Shown here: piece by piece, positions 1 through 6,580 of the stretch
Numbering within the stretch: position 1 is the first letter of the stretch
Layout of the letters: the number at the start of each line of letters is the position of its first letter
NCBI GenBank assembly: GCA_011055475.1
Contig: DSDH01000138.1
Location: 1-7,536 of the forward strand
Length of the DNA stretch: 7,536 nt
Direction of reading: 5' to 3'
Origin: Phycisphaerales bacterium
GTDB taxonomy: Bacteria > Planctomycetota > Phycisphaerae > Sedimentisphaerales > Anaerohalosphaeraceae
Program-made: the position numbers and the translations under genes
Notes under the pieces: generated by a model
What the model saw: the letters and a program-made list of their open reading frames with translations, nothing else
The model's database searches: none
Told to the model about the DNA's origin: nothing

Positions 1-582
1 GATGTGACGGATCCGGCCGAGGTCGAGCGGGTGTTCTCCCAGACTGCCGAGCAGTTCGGCCCCGTTCAGATACTCATCAACGCCGCCGGGTCCGGCCTCA
101 AACGCCCCATCGTCGAGATCGAGCCGGCGGAGTGGCGCGCCGTAATCGCCGCCAACCTCGACAGTGTCTACCTCTGCTCGCGACAGGCGATGCGACAGAT
201 GATCGCGCACCAGGTTCGCGGACATATCCTGACCGTCTGTTCCGTTGCCGGGCTCTATGGCGGGCCCGGTTACGCCGCGTATTGCGCGGCCAAGCACGGG
301 GTGGCCGGTTTCATGCGATCATTGCGGTGGGAGGCCCGTAAGCACCGCATCCGCGCGACGACGATGTATCCCGCCCGCGTGAACACGGAGTTCTTCACCG
401 ACTATACCGTCAAGCCGCAGGCCCGCGAGATGCTCGAGCCGGAGGACATCGCCGACTACCTGGTCGCGCTGGCCTGCCGCTGTCCTCTGCGGATCGCCCA
501 CGTACGCCTGCGGAACCTGGGCAAACGGTTCATCAACCTCTTCCGGTCCGACACAGCCCGGCGTCCGCCGTCATCCAAGTAG
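1..582 (+). CDS. Short-chain dehydrogenase/reductase (SDR), 5'-truncated by window edge
   Basis: This is the last 193 codons of an NAD(P)-dependent SDR. The frame is open from base 1 to the TAG at 580-582, and the first residues (DVTD) already match the SDR segment that follows the cofactor loop, so the ATG/GTG codons near the window edge are internal. Visible family marks are the NAAG motif (codons 27-30) and the catalytic triad Ser81, Tyr94, Lys98 in Y-x3-K (YCAAK) with the usual 13-residue Ser-Tyr distance. The glycine-rich TGxxxGIG nucleotide-binding motif must lie upstream, with roughly 50-60 residues missing. The segment with EPEDIAD followed by a short basic tail is usual for classical SDRs that oxidise or reduce a hydroxyl/keto group. 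The substrate is not predictable. The gene is followed by a gap of about 140-200 nt, so it may end a separate transcription unit or be the loosely spaced first member of the downstream operon. Confidence 0.9.
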   Translation, partial: DVTDPAEVERVFSQTAEQFGPVQILINAAGSGLKRPIVEIEPAEWRAVIAANLDSVYLCSRQAMRQMIAHQVRGHILTVCSVAGLYGGPGYAAYCAAKHGVAGFMRSLRWEARKHRIRATTMYPARVNTEFFTDYTVKPQAREMLEPEDIADYLVALACRCPLRIAHVRLRNLGKRFINLFRSDTARRPPSSK

Positions 583-653
583 GCCTTCTTCTTCCAGTCT
601 GAACGGCCCGTCTTGTCACCGGTCAATGCCGCCGTGTCGGTCCACATTTGGCC

Positions 654-682
654 TTGCGGAACCCACGGGGATCGCCTATCGT
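654..682 (+). promoter_or_regulatory. Weak candidate sigma70-like promoter in the intergenic gap
   Basis: The 583-760 gap is the only sizeable non-coding stretch before the long gene run. It holds TTGCGG at 654-659 and TATCGT at 677-682 separated by 17 bp, matching 3/6 and 4/6 of the -35/-10 consensus. In GC-rich DNA such partial matches occur by chance, so this is a placement suggestion only. I see no convincing hairpin-plus-T-run terminator for the upstream SDR gene in the gap. Confidence 0.18.
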
Positions 683-760
683 GGCGGCTTTCAGTGAACG
701 CCCCCTCCCGGCCGCAGAATGCTTGACCGGGGCGGAAGTCGGGATCACGGATCACCGGAC

Positions 761-3442
761 ATGGAGCAGGCTCAGCAGACAAGGCGGATGTGGCGGTTCA
801 ACTTCGACAGCCTGGCCGAACTGACGGCCCTGGCGCGGGAGTTGGGTGCTCCTCTGGAGGTCTCCGAGGACGTGTCGGTTCTCGCCGAGCCCGTCACCGC
901 CGGTGACCTGCACATTCCCAACAGCCTCGCCGTGCATCCGATGGAGGGCTGCGACGGAGATGCACAGGGTCGGCCCGGTCGGCTGACTCTGCGGCGATAC
1001 GACCGCTTCGCGGCGGGCGGCGCAGGGCTGATCTGGGCCGAGGCCATCGCCGTGGCACCCGAAGGCCGGGCCAATCCACGCCAGCTTTGGCTGAATTCGG
1101 ACAGTCGCGAGGCCTTTGCGGCGATGGTGACCCACATGCGATCCGCCGCGGCCGAGCACATGGGCAAAGAACACCGGCCGATCCTTGTGGCGCAATTGAC
1201 GCATTCCGGCCGATACAGCAAGCCCCAAGGCAAGGCCGAACCCATCATCCCCGTGCGCGATCCCTACCGCGACCCGCTGAGCCCGGAGCCGCTGCCCAAC
1301 GCCCTGCGGCCCAGCCGGATACCCGACGACTGGCCACTGGTGACCGACGCGTATCTGGACGACTTGCAGGATCGGTACGTCGAGGCGGCCCGGCTGGCGT
1401 TTGAGACCGGTTTCGACGCCGTGGATATCAAATCGTGTCACGGCTACCTGATTAATGAGCTTCTGGCAGCCCATACGCGGCCGGGCAAGTATGGCGGGTC
1501 GTTCGAGAACCGCACGCGGTTTCTTCTGGAGGTCATCGACCGCATCCGCGAGGCGATCGGGCCCGTGCCGATCACCGTGCGACTGGGCGTCTACGACGCG
1601 ATCCCGCACCCTCATGGCTGGGCGGTCGATACGGAGGATTACACGCAACCGGACCTGACCGAGCCCAAGGCCCTGATCGAGCAGCTCCGCCGACGCGGCG
1701 TGCAACTGATTAATGTGACGGCCGCCAACCCGTATTACAACCCACACGTCGGACGGCCCTTCAACATGCCGATCCGGGACGGTTACGAGGAACCCGAGCA
1801 TCCGCTGCTCGGCGTGCATCGGCTGATCCGGCTGACCGGCGAGCTACAGCAGGCGTTTGACGACGTGGCGTTCGTGGGCACGGGCTACAGTTGGCTGCGG
1901 CATTTGATGCCCTACGTGGCGGCCGGCAGCAAGCACGCCGACCTGGCGCGGCTGATCGGCGCCGGGCGGATGGCCCTGGCCTATCCGGATTTCGCCAGGG
2001 ATATCCTGCGGACCAGCCGCATGGACCCGCACAAGGTCTGCGTCGCGTGCAGTGCGTGCACGCAGCTCATGCGTGACGGAATGACGGCCGGATGCGTGGT
2101 GCGGGATAACAAGCTCTACGGCCCGATCTTCCGCAAGGGGCGTCTGCGCGACCCGGAGCACCTGCGGCGGCTCGCACAGCAGTGCCTGCAATGCCAGGAC
2201 CCCACGTGTCAACGGGCGTGCCCGGCGGGCGTGGAGATTCCTCAATTCGTCGCCGCGTTCCTGGAAGGTCGCGAGCGCGACGCTTACGAGGTGATCCGCC
2301 GCACCAACATTCTGCCGGAGATCTGCGCCTGGTTGTGTCCCGTGGAGGAGCAGTGTCAGGGCGGCTGCCTGCAGGGCATCCTCGGCGACCGGCCCCTGCC
2401 GATCGCGGAGATTCAGCGACACGTGGCCGAGCAGGCCAACCGCAATGGCTGGTCGCGTCTTCGCTGGCCGCCGGAGGCGACCGGACGAAACGTGGCGATC
2501 ATCGGCGGCGGGCCGGCGGGACTGGCGGCCGCGGCGGTGCTGATCGAGGCCGGCCATCGCGTGACGATCTATGATCGCAGCACGCGGCTGGGGGGGATGA
2601 TCGAGGCGGTGATCCCCCCTGCCCGGCAGTGCGACGCTTTGCGGGAGGAGGTCCATGCCATCTTCCAGGATGTGCCGTCGGATCGGCTGGTGCTGCGGTT
2701 GGGCATGGAGCTGGGTGCGGAGTTGACGCTGGATACGGTGATGGCCGAGGGGTACGATGCGGCGTTTATCGGTCTGGGACTGCCCAAGGCGGCGGGCACG
2801 AGTGACGATCGCCTGCAGGGCCTGTACAACGCGCTGGACTTTCTGAACCTCGCGAAGACCGAGCCCGGCCGGTTGGACCTGGTCGGCAAGAAGGTAGCCA
2901 TCGTTGGCGGGGGGAACACGGCGATGGACGCCGCCGTGACGGCCAAGGGGCTTGGCGCCAAGGACGTATACCTGATCTACCGTCGTTCCTTTGAGGAAAT
3001 GCCTGCTTGGTCGGCGGAGCGACAGCGGGCCATGGATGCCGGCGTGCACTTCATGATTCTGGCCCAGCAACTGGGGTACCTGTCCAAGAACGGCCGACTG
3101 ACGGGGATTCGCCTGTGTCCGGTCACGCTGGGCGCGGCGGACAGGTCGGGGCGACGACGGCCCCTCCCACATGCCGAAGCGGCCTACAGTCTGAACATGG
3201 ACGTCGTGATCGAGGCGATCGGTCAGAAGGCCATGGACAAGCTGGACGCGGTGCTTTCGGGCGTAGCGATCCGCGATGGCTTGATCGCCTTGCGGGAGGG
3301 TTCCTACGAGACCAGCCGAGACGGGGTGTTCGCCGGCGGCGACCTGGTCCATGGGGCCTCGACGGTGGTTGCCGCGGTTACCGACGGCATGACGGCCGGG
3401 CGGGAGATTGCGGCGCGGTTGGCGGCCCTGTCGGGTCATTGA
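761..3442 (+). CDS. OYE-like (NADH:flavin oxidoreductase) / GltD-like FAD-NAD(P)H reductase fusion, Fe-S flavoprotein
   Basis: This is a predicted cytosolic multi-cofactor reductase of about 893 residues (numbering from ATG 761). Residues ~45-425 form an old-yellow-enzyme/2,4-dienoyl-CoA-reductase-like FMN TIM barrel, with LTHSGR (His148), HGYLINELL (227-235), YGGS (244-247) and ENR (249-251). A four-Cys site follows (C427, C430, C433, C445), as in FadH-type enzymes that bind 4Fe-4S. Next is a GltD/dihydropyrimidine-dehydrogenase-type Fe-S module with C475, C478, C483, C487 and C522, C526, C532, C536. Then come an FAD Rossmann motif GGGPAG (582-587), an NAD(P)H motif GGGNTA (716-721) with a following YRR, and a C-terminal FAGGD flavin motif. 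The likely electron path is NAD(P)H to FAD, through the Fe-S clusters, to FMN, then to an enone-like substrate; direction and substrate are inferred. The start is uncertain: in-frame ATGs at 719, 761 and 788 all lack a good Shine-Dalgarno site. Homology-like sequence seems to begin near 788, and codon use from 719 to 760 is less GC3-rich. Confidence 0.88.
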   Translation: MEQAQQTRRMWRFNFDSLAELTALARELGAPLEVSEDVSVLAEPVTAGDLHIPNSLAVHPMEGCDGDAQGRPGRLTLRRYDRFAAGGAGLIWAEAIAVAPEGRANPRQLWLNSDSREAFAAMVTHMRSAAAEHMGKEHRPILVAQLTHSGRYSKPQGKAEPIIPVRDPYRDPLSPEPLPNALRPSRIPDDWPLVTDAYLDDLQDRYVEAARLAFETGFDAVDIKSCHGYLINELLAAHTRPGKYGGSFENRTRFLLEVIDRIREAIGPVPITVRLGVYDAIPHPHGWAVDTEDYTQPDLTEPKALIEQLRRRGVQLINVTAANPYYNPHVGRPFNMPIRDGYEEPEHPLLGVHRLIRLTGELQQAFDDVAFVGTGYSWLRHLMPYVAAGSKHADLARLIGAGRMALAYPDFARDILRTSRMDPHKVCVACSACTQLMRDGMTAGCVVRDNKLYGPIFRKGRLRDPEHLRRLAQQCLQCQDPTCQRACPAGVEIPQFVAAFLEGRERDAYEVIRRTNILPEICAWLCPVEEQCQGGCLQGILGDRPLPIAEIQRHVAEQANRNGWSRLRWPPEATGRNVAIIGGGPAGLAAAAVLIEAGHRVTIYDRSTRLGGMIEAVIPPARQCDALREEVHAIFQDVPSDRLVLRLGMELGAELTLDTVMAEGYDAAFIGLGLPKAAGTSDDRLQGLYNALDFLNLAKTEPGRLDLVGKKVAIVGGGNTAMDAAVTAKGLGAKDVYLIYRRSFEEMPAWSAERQRAMDAGVHFMILAQQLGYLSKNGRLTGIRLCPVTLGAADRSGRRRPLPHAEAAYSLNMDVVIEAIGQKAMDKLDAVLSGVAIRDGLIALREGSYETSRDGVFAGGDLVHGASTVVAAVTDGMTAGREIAARLAALSGH

Positions 3443-3461
3443 GCGAAGCCAGGACCCATTC

Positions 3462-3467
3462 GAGGAG
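3462..3467 (+). promoter_or_regulatory. Ribosome binding site for the Nramp-like transporter gene
   Basis: GAGGAG lies 5 nt upstream of the ATG at 3473, inside the 30-nt gap after the preceding stop codon. It supports this start over any internal ATG and shows that the organism uses classical Shine-Dalgarno sites. Confidence 0.8.
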
Positions 3468-3472
3468 AGAAC

Positions 3473-4948
3473 ATGAGCGAGCAACCGTACGAACCGCTCG
3501 AAGGTGTCGACCTCGCCAAAGGGCTGCCCATGTTCAGCGGCAGCGATCCGGAGGCCCTTGAACGCGAGAAGGCGCTGCTCCGCGGGGTCCAATCCAAAGG
3601 GGTCCTGGCCCGGTGGCGGACCTATCTGGGCCTGACCGGGCCGGGCTGGCTGCAGAGCGCGATGACGCTCGGGGCCGGCAGCAGCGCCGCCTCGCTGTTC
3701 GCCGGGGCGATCTTCGGCTATCAACTGCTCTGGGTCCAGCCCGTGGCGATGCTGCTGGGCGTGATTATGCTCAGCGCGATGGTGCACCAGACGCTCTCGA
3801 CCGGCTGCCGCCCGTTTGACGCCATGCGGCGGCACGTGCACCCGGCCCTGGCCTGGACGTGGGCGATCGCCGCCCTGACCTCGACGGTGATCTGGCATAT
3901 TCCCCAATATGCCCTGGCCGCCGGAATGACCGAGGACATGATCAAGGCCGTGACCAAGGTGCAGTACGGCGAAGGAGTGCAGCAACTGGTCCTCTTACTC
4001 TTGGGGGCGATCTTCCTGGCGATCTCGATCACCGTGACCTGGAGCTACGGCAGCGGGCACAAGGGCGTGCGGCTCTATGAACGAACGCTCAAGGGCTTCG
4101 TATGGTTGATTATCATCGCGTTCGCCGTGGTGGTGGCGCATCGGACCTGGGCCGGGGCGATCCGCTGGGGCGACGTGTTGCGGGGGTTCATTCCGAAGTG
4201 GCCGACCATCGAGTACGCCGGCCAGGAGAAGTATACCTCGTCCGTCGTCGTGGGGGCCTTCGCCAGCGCCGTCGGCATCAACATGACGTTTTTGTTTCCC
4301 TATACGTTGCTGGCGCGGGGGTGGGGACGTGAGCACCGCGGCTTGGGGACGTTCGACCTGTTCACGGGCATGCTGATTCCCTACAGCATGGCGACGGGGC
4401 TCATCATCGTGGCCACGGGGGCGACGCTTTACGGAACCGGGGCCATGCAAGCCGTCATCGACCATGGTCAATTGAGCCCCACGGCCGCAGCGAGCATGCT
4501 GCAAGAGGCCGGCGTGCCGCTCTTGATCTCGCGGATTGTTTTCGGCCTGGGCATTCTGGGCATGGTGCTCAGCTCGATCACGATGCAAATGCTGGTGGCC
4601 GGCTTCGCCGTGTGCGAGATGTTCGGGATCGAGCCGGGCGGACGGTTGTACAAATGGGCGTGCCTGATCCCGGCGCCGGCGTTTTTGGGCGTCTTGTTCT
4701 GGAAGAAGATGAGCTTCTGGATTGCGATTCCGACCTCGGCGATTTGCGGCGTTATGCTGCCCATCGCGTATATTGCGTTCTTCCTGCTGAACAACAGCCG
4801 CCGCTACCTGGGCCAGGACAAGCCCTCGGGCACGCGCGGCTTGGTGTGGAACGCGGCGATGCTCGTGGCGCTGGCCCTGTCGGTGGCGGCCGCGGTCATA
4901 TACACCTATTTCCAAGTGAGCAAACTGGCGGCTAAGCTGAGCGGTTGA
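3473..4948 (+). CDS. Nramp-fold membrane transporter lacking canonical metal-binding motifs
   Basis: This is an integral inner-membrane protein of 491 residues with a ~50-residue hydrophilic N-terminus and about 11 hydrophobic segments (estimated near 60-80, 83-104, 125-148, 165-190, 207-226, 260-285, 300-322, 348-385 as a pair, 400-440 and 455-480). The Nramp relationship rests on GPG at 56-58 and on the run AGAIFGYQLLW (77-87), which mirrors the TM1-TM2 region of Nramp divalent-metal transporters. TM6 has an unwound-looking FPY (275-277). The residues that coordinate metal in characterised Nramps are not conserved: the TM1 DPGN position reads GAGS (67-70), and the TM6 MPH position reads FPY. 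Automatic annotation would probably say 'Nramp family divalent metal transporter', but the sequence gives no support for metal transport. Its place between redox enzymes and an aldolase suggests uptake or export of the pathway's organic substrate, which is inference. Confidence 0.82.
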   Translation: MSEQPYEPLEGVDLAKGLPMFSGSDPEALEREKALLRGVQSKGVLARWRTYLGLTGPGWLQSAMTLGAGSSAASLFAGAIFGYQLLWVQPVAMLLGVIMLSAMVHQTLSTGCRPFDAMRRHVHPALAWTWAIAALTSTVIWHIPQYALAAGMTEDMIKAVTKVQYGEGVQQLVLLLLGAIFLAISITVTWSYGSGHKGVRLYERTLKGFVWLIIIAFAVVVAHRTWAGAIRWGDVLRGFIPKWPTIEYAGQEKYTSSVVVGAFASAVGINMTFLFPYTLLARGWGREHRGLGTFDLFTGMLIPYSMATGLIIVATGATLYGTGAMQAVIDHGQLSPTAAASMLQEAGVPLLISRIVFGLGILGMVLSSITMQMLVAGFAVCEMFGIEPGGRLYKWACLIPAPAFLGVLFWKKMSFWIAIPTSAICGVMLPIAYIAFFLLNNSRRYLGQDKPSGTRGLVWNAAMLVALALSVAAAVIYTYFQVSKLAAKLSG

Positions 4949-4954
4949 TGAGAC

Positions 4955-4958
4955 GGAG
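4955..4958 (+). promoter_or_regulatory. Ribosome binding site for the second SDR gene
   Basis: GGAG lies 6 nt before the ATG at 4965, in the 16-nt space after the transporter stop codon. It supports that start and translational linkage within the operon. Confidence 0.55.
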
Positions 4959-4964
4959 CAACGG

Positions 4965-5768
4965 ATGAGCAACTCAGACAGACCCGTGGCCATCGTGACC
5001 GGTGGCAGCCGGGGCATCGGCCGGGCGATCGCGGTCGAGCTGGCGCGGCTGGGATACGATCTCGTGGTCAGCCACTACGATGTCGACGCCGAGGGCCGGG
5101 CGGATGAGGGTCCGGCCAGGCAGACGCAAGCGGCCATCCAGGCGATCGGAGTCCAATGCGTGATTCTGCGGGGGGACATCGGCAGCGCCTCCGACCGCCA
5201 GGCGTTGGTAAACTTCACGCGCGAGAAGCTTGGCCGCTGCGACATGCTCGTCAACAACGCCGGGGTCGCGCCCCGCCGGCGCGAGGACATCCTGGAGGCC
5301 AGCGAGCAGAGCTATGACCGCGTGATGACGATCAACTTGAAGGGACCTTACTTCCTGACGCAGGCCGTCGCCCGCTGGATGATCGAACAGAAGCAGCAGC
5401 ATCCCGATCGCGCTTACCGCGTCTGCAACACCAGCTCGGTCAGTGCCTACGCCAGCAGCCCGGCGCGGGGTGAATACTGCCTCAGCAAGGCCGGCGTGAG
5501 CATGATGACCAAGCTCTATGCGGATCGGCTGGCGGAGCATGGCATCGGGGTGTTCGAGGTACGGCCCGGCATCATCGCCACGGATATGACCGCCGTCGTG
5601 AAGGACAAGTACGATGAACTTATCGCCGAGGGCCTGACCCCGATCCGTCGATGGGGACAGCCCGAAGACGTGGCCCGCGCGGTCGGCGCCGTCGCCGAGG
5701 GGCGGCTGGACTTCTGCACGGGCCAGGTGCTCAACGTCGATGGCGGTTTCCACCTGCGACGCTTGTGA
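4965..5768 (+). CDS. SDR oxidoreductase, 3-ketoacyl-ACP-reductase-like
   Basis: This is a complete classical SDR of 267 residues, close to the family norm of about 250. It has the N-terminal cofactor motif TGGSRGIG (12-19), NNAG (97-100), catalytic Ser158, Tyr171 and Lys175 (YCLSK), and a C-terminal NVDGG motif before the final strand. The segment RWMIEQKQQHPDRAYR before the catalytic serine, and RGEYCLSKAG around the tyrosine, resemble a sub-group usually labelled '3-ketoacyl-ACP reductase' that in my recollection occurs in catabolic gene clusters rather than fatty-acid operons. No acyl carrier protein or other fab gene is nearby, so a sugar, polyol or hydroxy-acid substrate is more likely than an acyl-ACP. 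An arginine soon after the first glycine motif (Arg16) leaves NADP(H) possible, but cofactor preference is not settled. The gene follows the transporter by 16 nt and its stop touches the next gene's ribosome binding site. Confidence 0.93.
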   Translation: MSNSDRPVAIVTGGSRGIGRAIAVELARLGYDLVVSHYDVDAEGRADEGPARQTQAAIQAIGVQCVILRGDIGSASDRQALVNFTREKLGRCDMLVNNAGVAPRRREDILEASEQSYDRVMTINLKGPYFLTQAVARWMIEQKQQHPDRAYRVCNTSSVSAYASSPARGEYCLSKAGVSMMTKLYADRLAEHGIGVFEVRPGIIATDMTAVVKDKYDELIAEGLTPIRRWGQPEDVARAVGAVAEGRLDFCTGQVLNVDGGFHLRRL

Positions 5769-5774
5769 GGAGGT
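5767..5774 (+). promoter_or_regulatory. Strong Shine-Dalgarno site overlapping the upstream stop codon
   Basis: GAGGAGGT sits 5 nt before the ATG at 5780 and overlaps the TGA (5766-5768) of the preceding SDR gene. It is the best ribosome binding site in the window, fixes the aldolase start, and implies translational coupling and probably high aldolase expression. Confidence 0.85.
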
Positions 5775-5779
5775 AGTGT

Positions 5780-6571
5780 ATGGCAACGCGCATGACGGTC
5801 CGAGAGACGCTGACGATCCTTCTGCGAGACGGTTTCATTCTGGTGTTCAATCAGGACGCCCTGGACGTCGTGGCCACCGCCGAGGCGCTTATCGCGGCGG
5901 GCGTGCACAATATGGAGGTAACCTGTCGTATCCGCAAGCCGCTGGAGAAGATCGCCCGGCTCAAGAAGGCGTTGCCGCAGTTCGCCGTGGGGTGCGCCAG
6001 CCTGGTGGACAACGCCGGGTTTTTGCGACGGTACAACGCCCGCCACGCGGACGATCCGTTGCCCTCGGTCGCCCAAGCGGTCGAGGCCGGTGCGGACTAC
6101 GTGGTGTCGGCCGTGGGGTTCCGCGCCGAGACGTACGAACGATTCGTCGGGCAGGTGGGCCTGGTGCCGGGCTGCGGGTCGGCCGAGCAGATTGTGCGGC
6201 AGTATGGCTTCGGGGCGAACCTGTGTAAGTTGTTTCCGGCCAGGGAGTTGGGCGGGCCGGCGTACCTCCGCGCGGTCGATCCGGCCCTGCACAAAACCGT
6301 TCCCCTCGTGCCGATGGGCGGGACGAATGCGGAGAACATGCCGGATTACATCGCCGCCGGGGCGCTGGTCGTCGGCGGATCGTTCAGCCTGATCGACAAG
6401 CCGGCCGTCCAGGCCGCCGAAGGTGGCGACTTCGGGCCCCTCACCGAGCAGTTGCGCGGAATCAAGGCCCTGATCGACCGCCGGCGGGAGCAGCGCTGGC
6501 CGGGGCTGGATTGGACCGGAGCCGACGTGGACGTCATCGCCGAGACGACCGGACGCGATTTCAGTTTGTAG
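5780..6571 (+). CDS. KDPG/KHG-type class I aldolase family protein (extended)
   Basis: This 263-residue protein belongs to the family of 2-keto-3-deoxy-6-phosphogluconate / 4-hydroxy-2-oxoglutarate aldolases, cytosolic TIM-barrel enzymes that cleave 2-keto-4-hydroxy acids to pyruvate and an aldehyde through a Schiff base. Key residues are present: Glu46 and Arg50 in MEVTCR (matching the EVTLR motif of E. coli Eda), Lys150 in CKLFPA (the Schiff-base KFFPA motif), and the phosphate-loop-like MGGTNAEN and VVGGSF segments. The E. coli GAGT motif is replaced here by GCAS. Eda proteins are usually about 205-215 residues. The extra length here comes from an insertion around residues 77-92 and a ~35-residue C-terminal tail containing WPGLDWTG. 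The tail and changed loops suggest a substrate other than KDPG, possibly an unphosphorylated or differently sized keto acid. No edd-type dehydratase or sugar-acid kinase is visible in the window. Confidence 0.88.
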   Translation: MATRMTVRETLTILLRDGFILVFNQDALDVVATAEALIAAGVHNMEVTCRIRKPLEKIARLKKALPQFAVGCASLVDNAGFLRRYNARHADDPLPSVAQAVEAGADYVVSAVGFRAETYERFVGQVGLVPGCGSAEQIVRQYGFGANLCKLFPARELGGPAYLRAVDPALHKTVPLVPMGGTNAENMPDYIAAGALVVGGSFSLIDKPAVQAAEGGDFGPLTEQLRGIKALIDRRREQRWPGLDWTGADVDVIAETTGRDFSL

Positions 6572-6580
6572 GGGCGAGGC

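Noticed and set aside
1..582. Reading the first gene as complete from an ATG/GTG near the left edge
   Set aside because: The frame is open to base 1 and the visible protein begins in the middle of the SDR fold, lacking TGxxxGIG, so the gene is truncated by the window.
583..718. Rho-independent terminator after the first SDR gene
   Set aside because: The T-rich CTTCTTCTTCC just after the stop is not preceded by a GC-rich hairpin that I can pair convincingly.
752..1819. Minus-strand open frame of 355 codons over the OYE domain
   Set aside because: It is a mirror of a strongly conserved FMN-barrel coding sequence, with no Shine-Dalgarno site or family resemblance of its own.
3007..3561. + strand open frame in another phase bridging the fusion reductase end and transporter start
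   Set aside because: It overlaps the conserved C-terminal FAD motif region of the reductase, and its translation is Arg/Gly-rich without motifs.
1844..3985. Very long open frame on the minus strand (713 codons) opposite the fusion reductase and transporter genes
   Set aside because: Its translation is rich in Arg, Gln, His, Pro and Gly with no recognisable motif. It is the expected antisense shadow of GC-rich coding DNA, and it spans two well-supported + strand genes.
3473..4948. Calling the transporter an Mn/Fe transporter (mntH)
   Set aside because: Both metal-binding motifs, DPGN in TM1 and MPH in TM6, are replaced, so the symbol and substrate are not supported.
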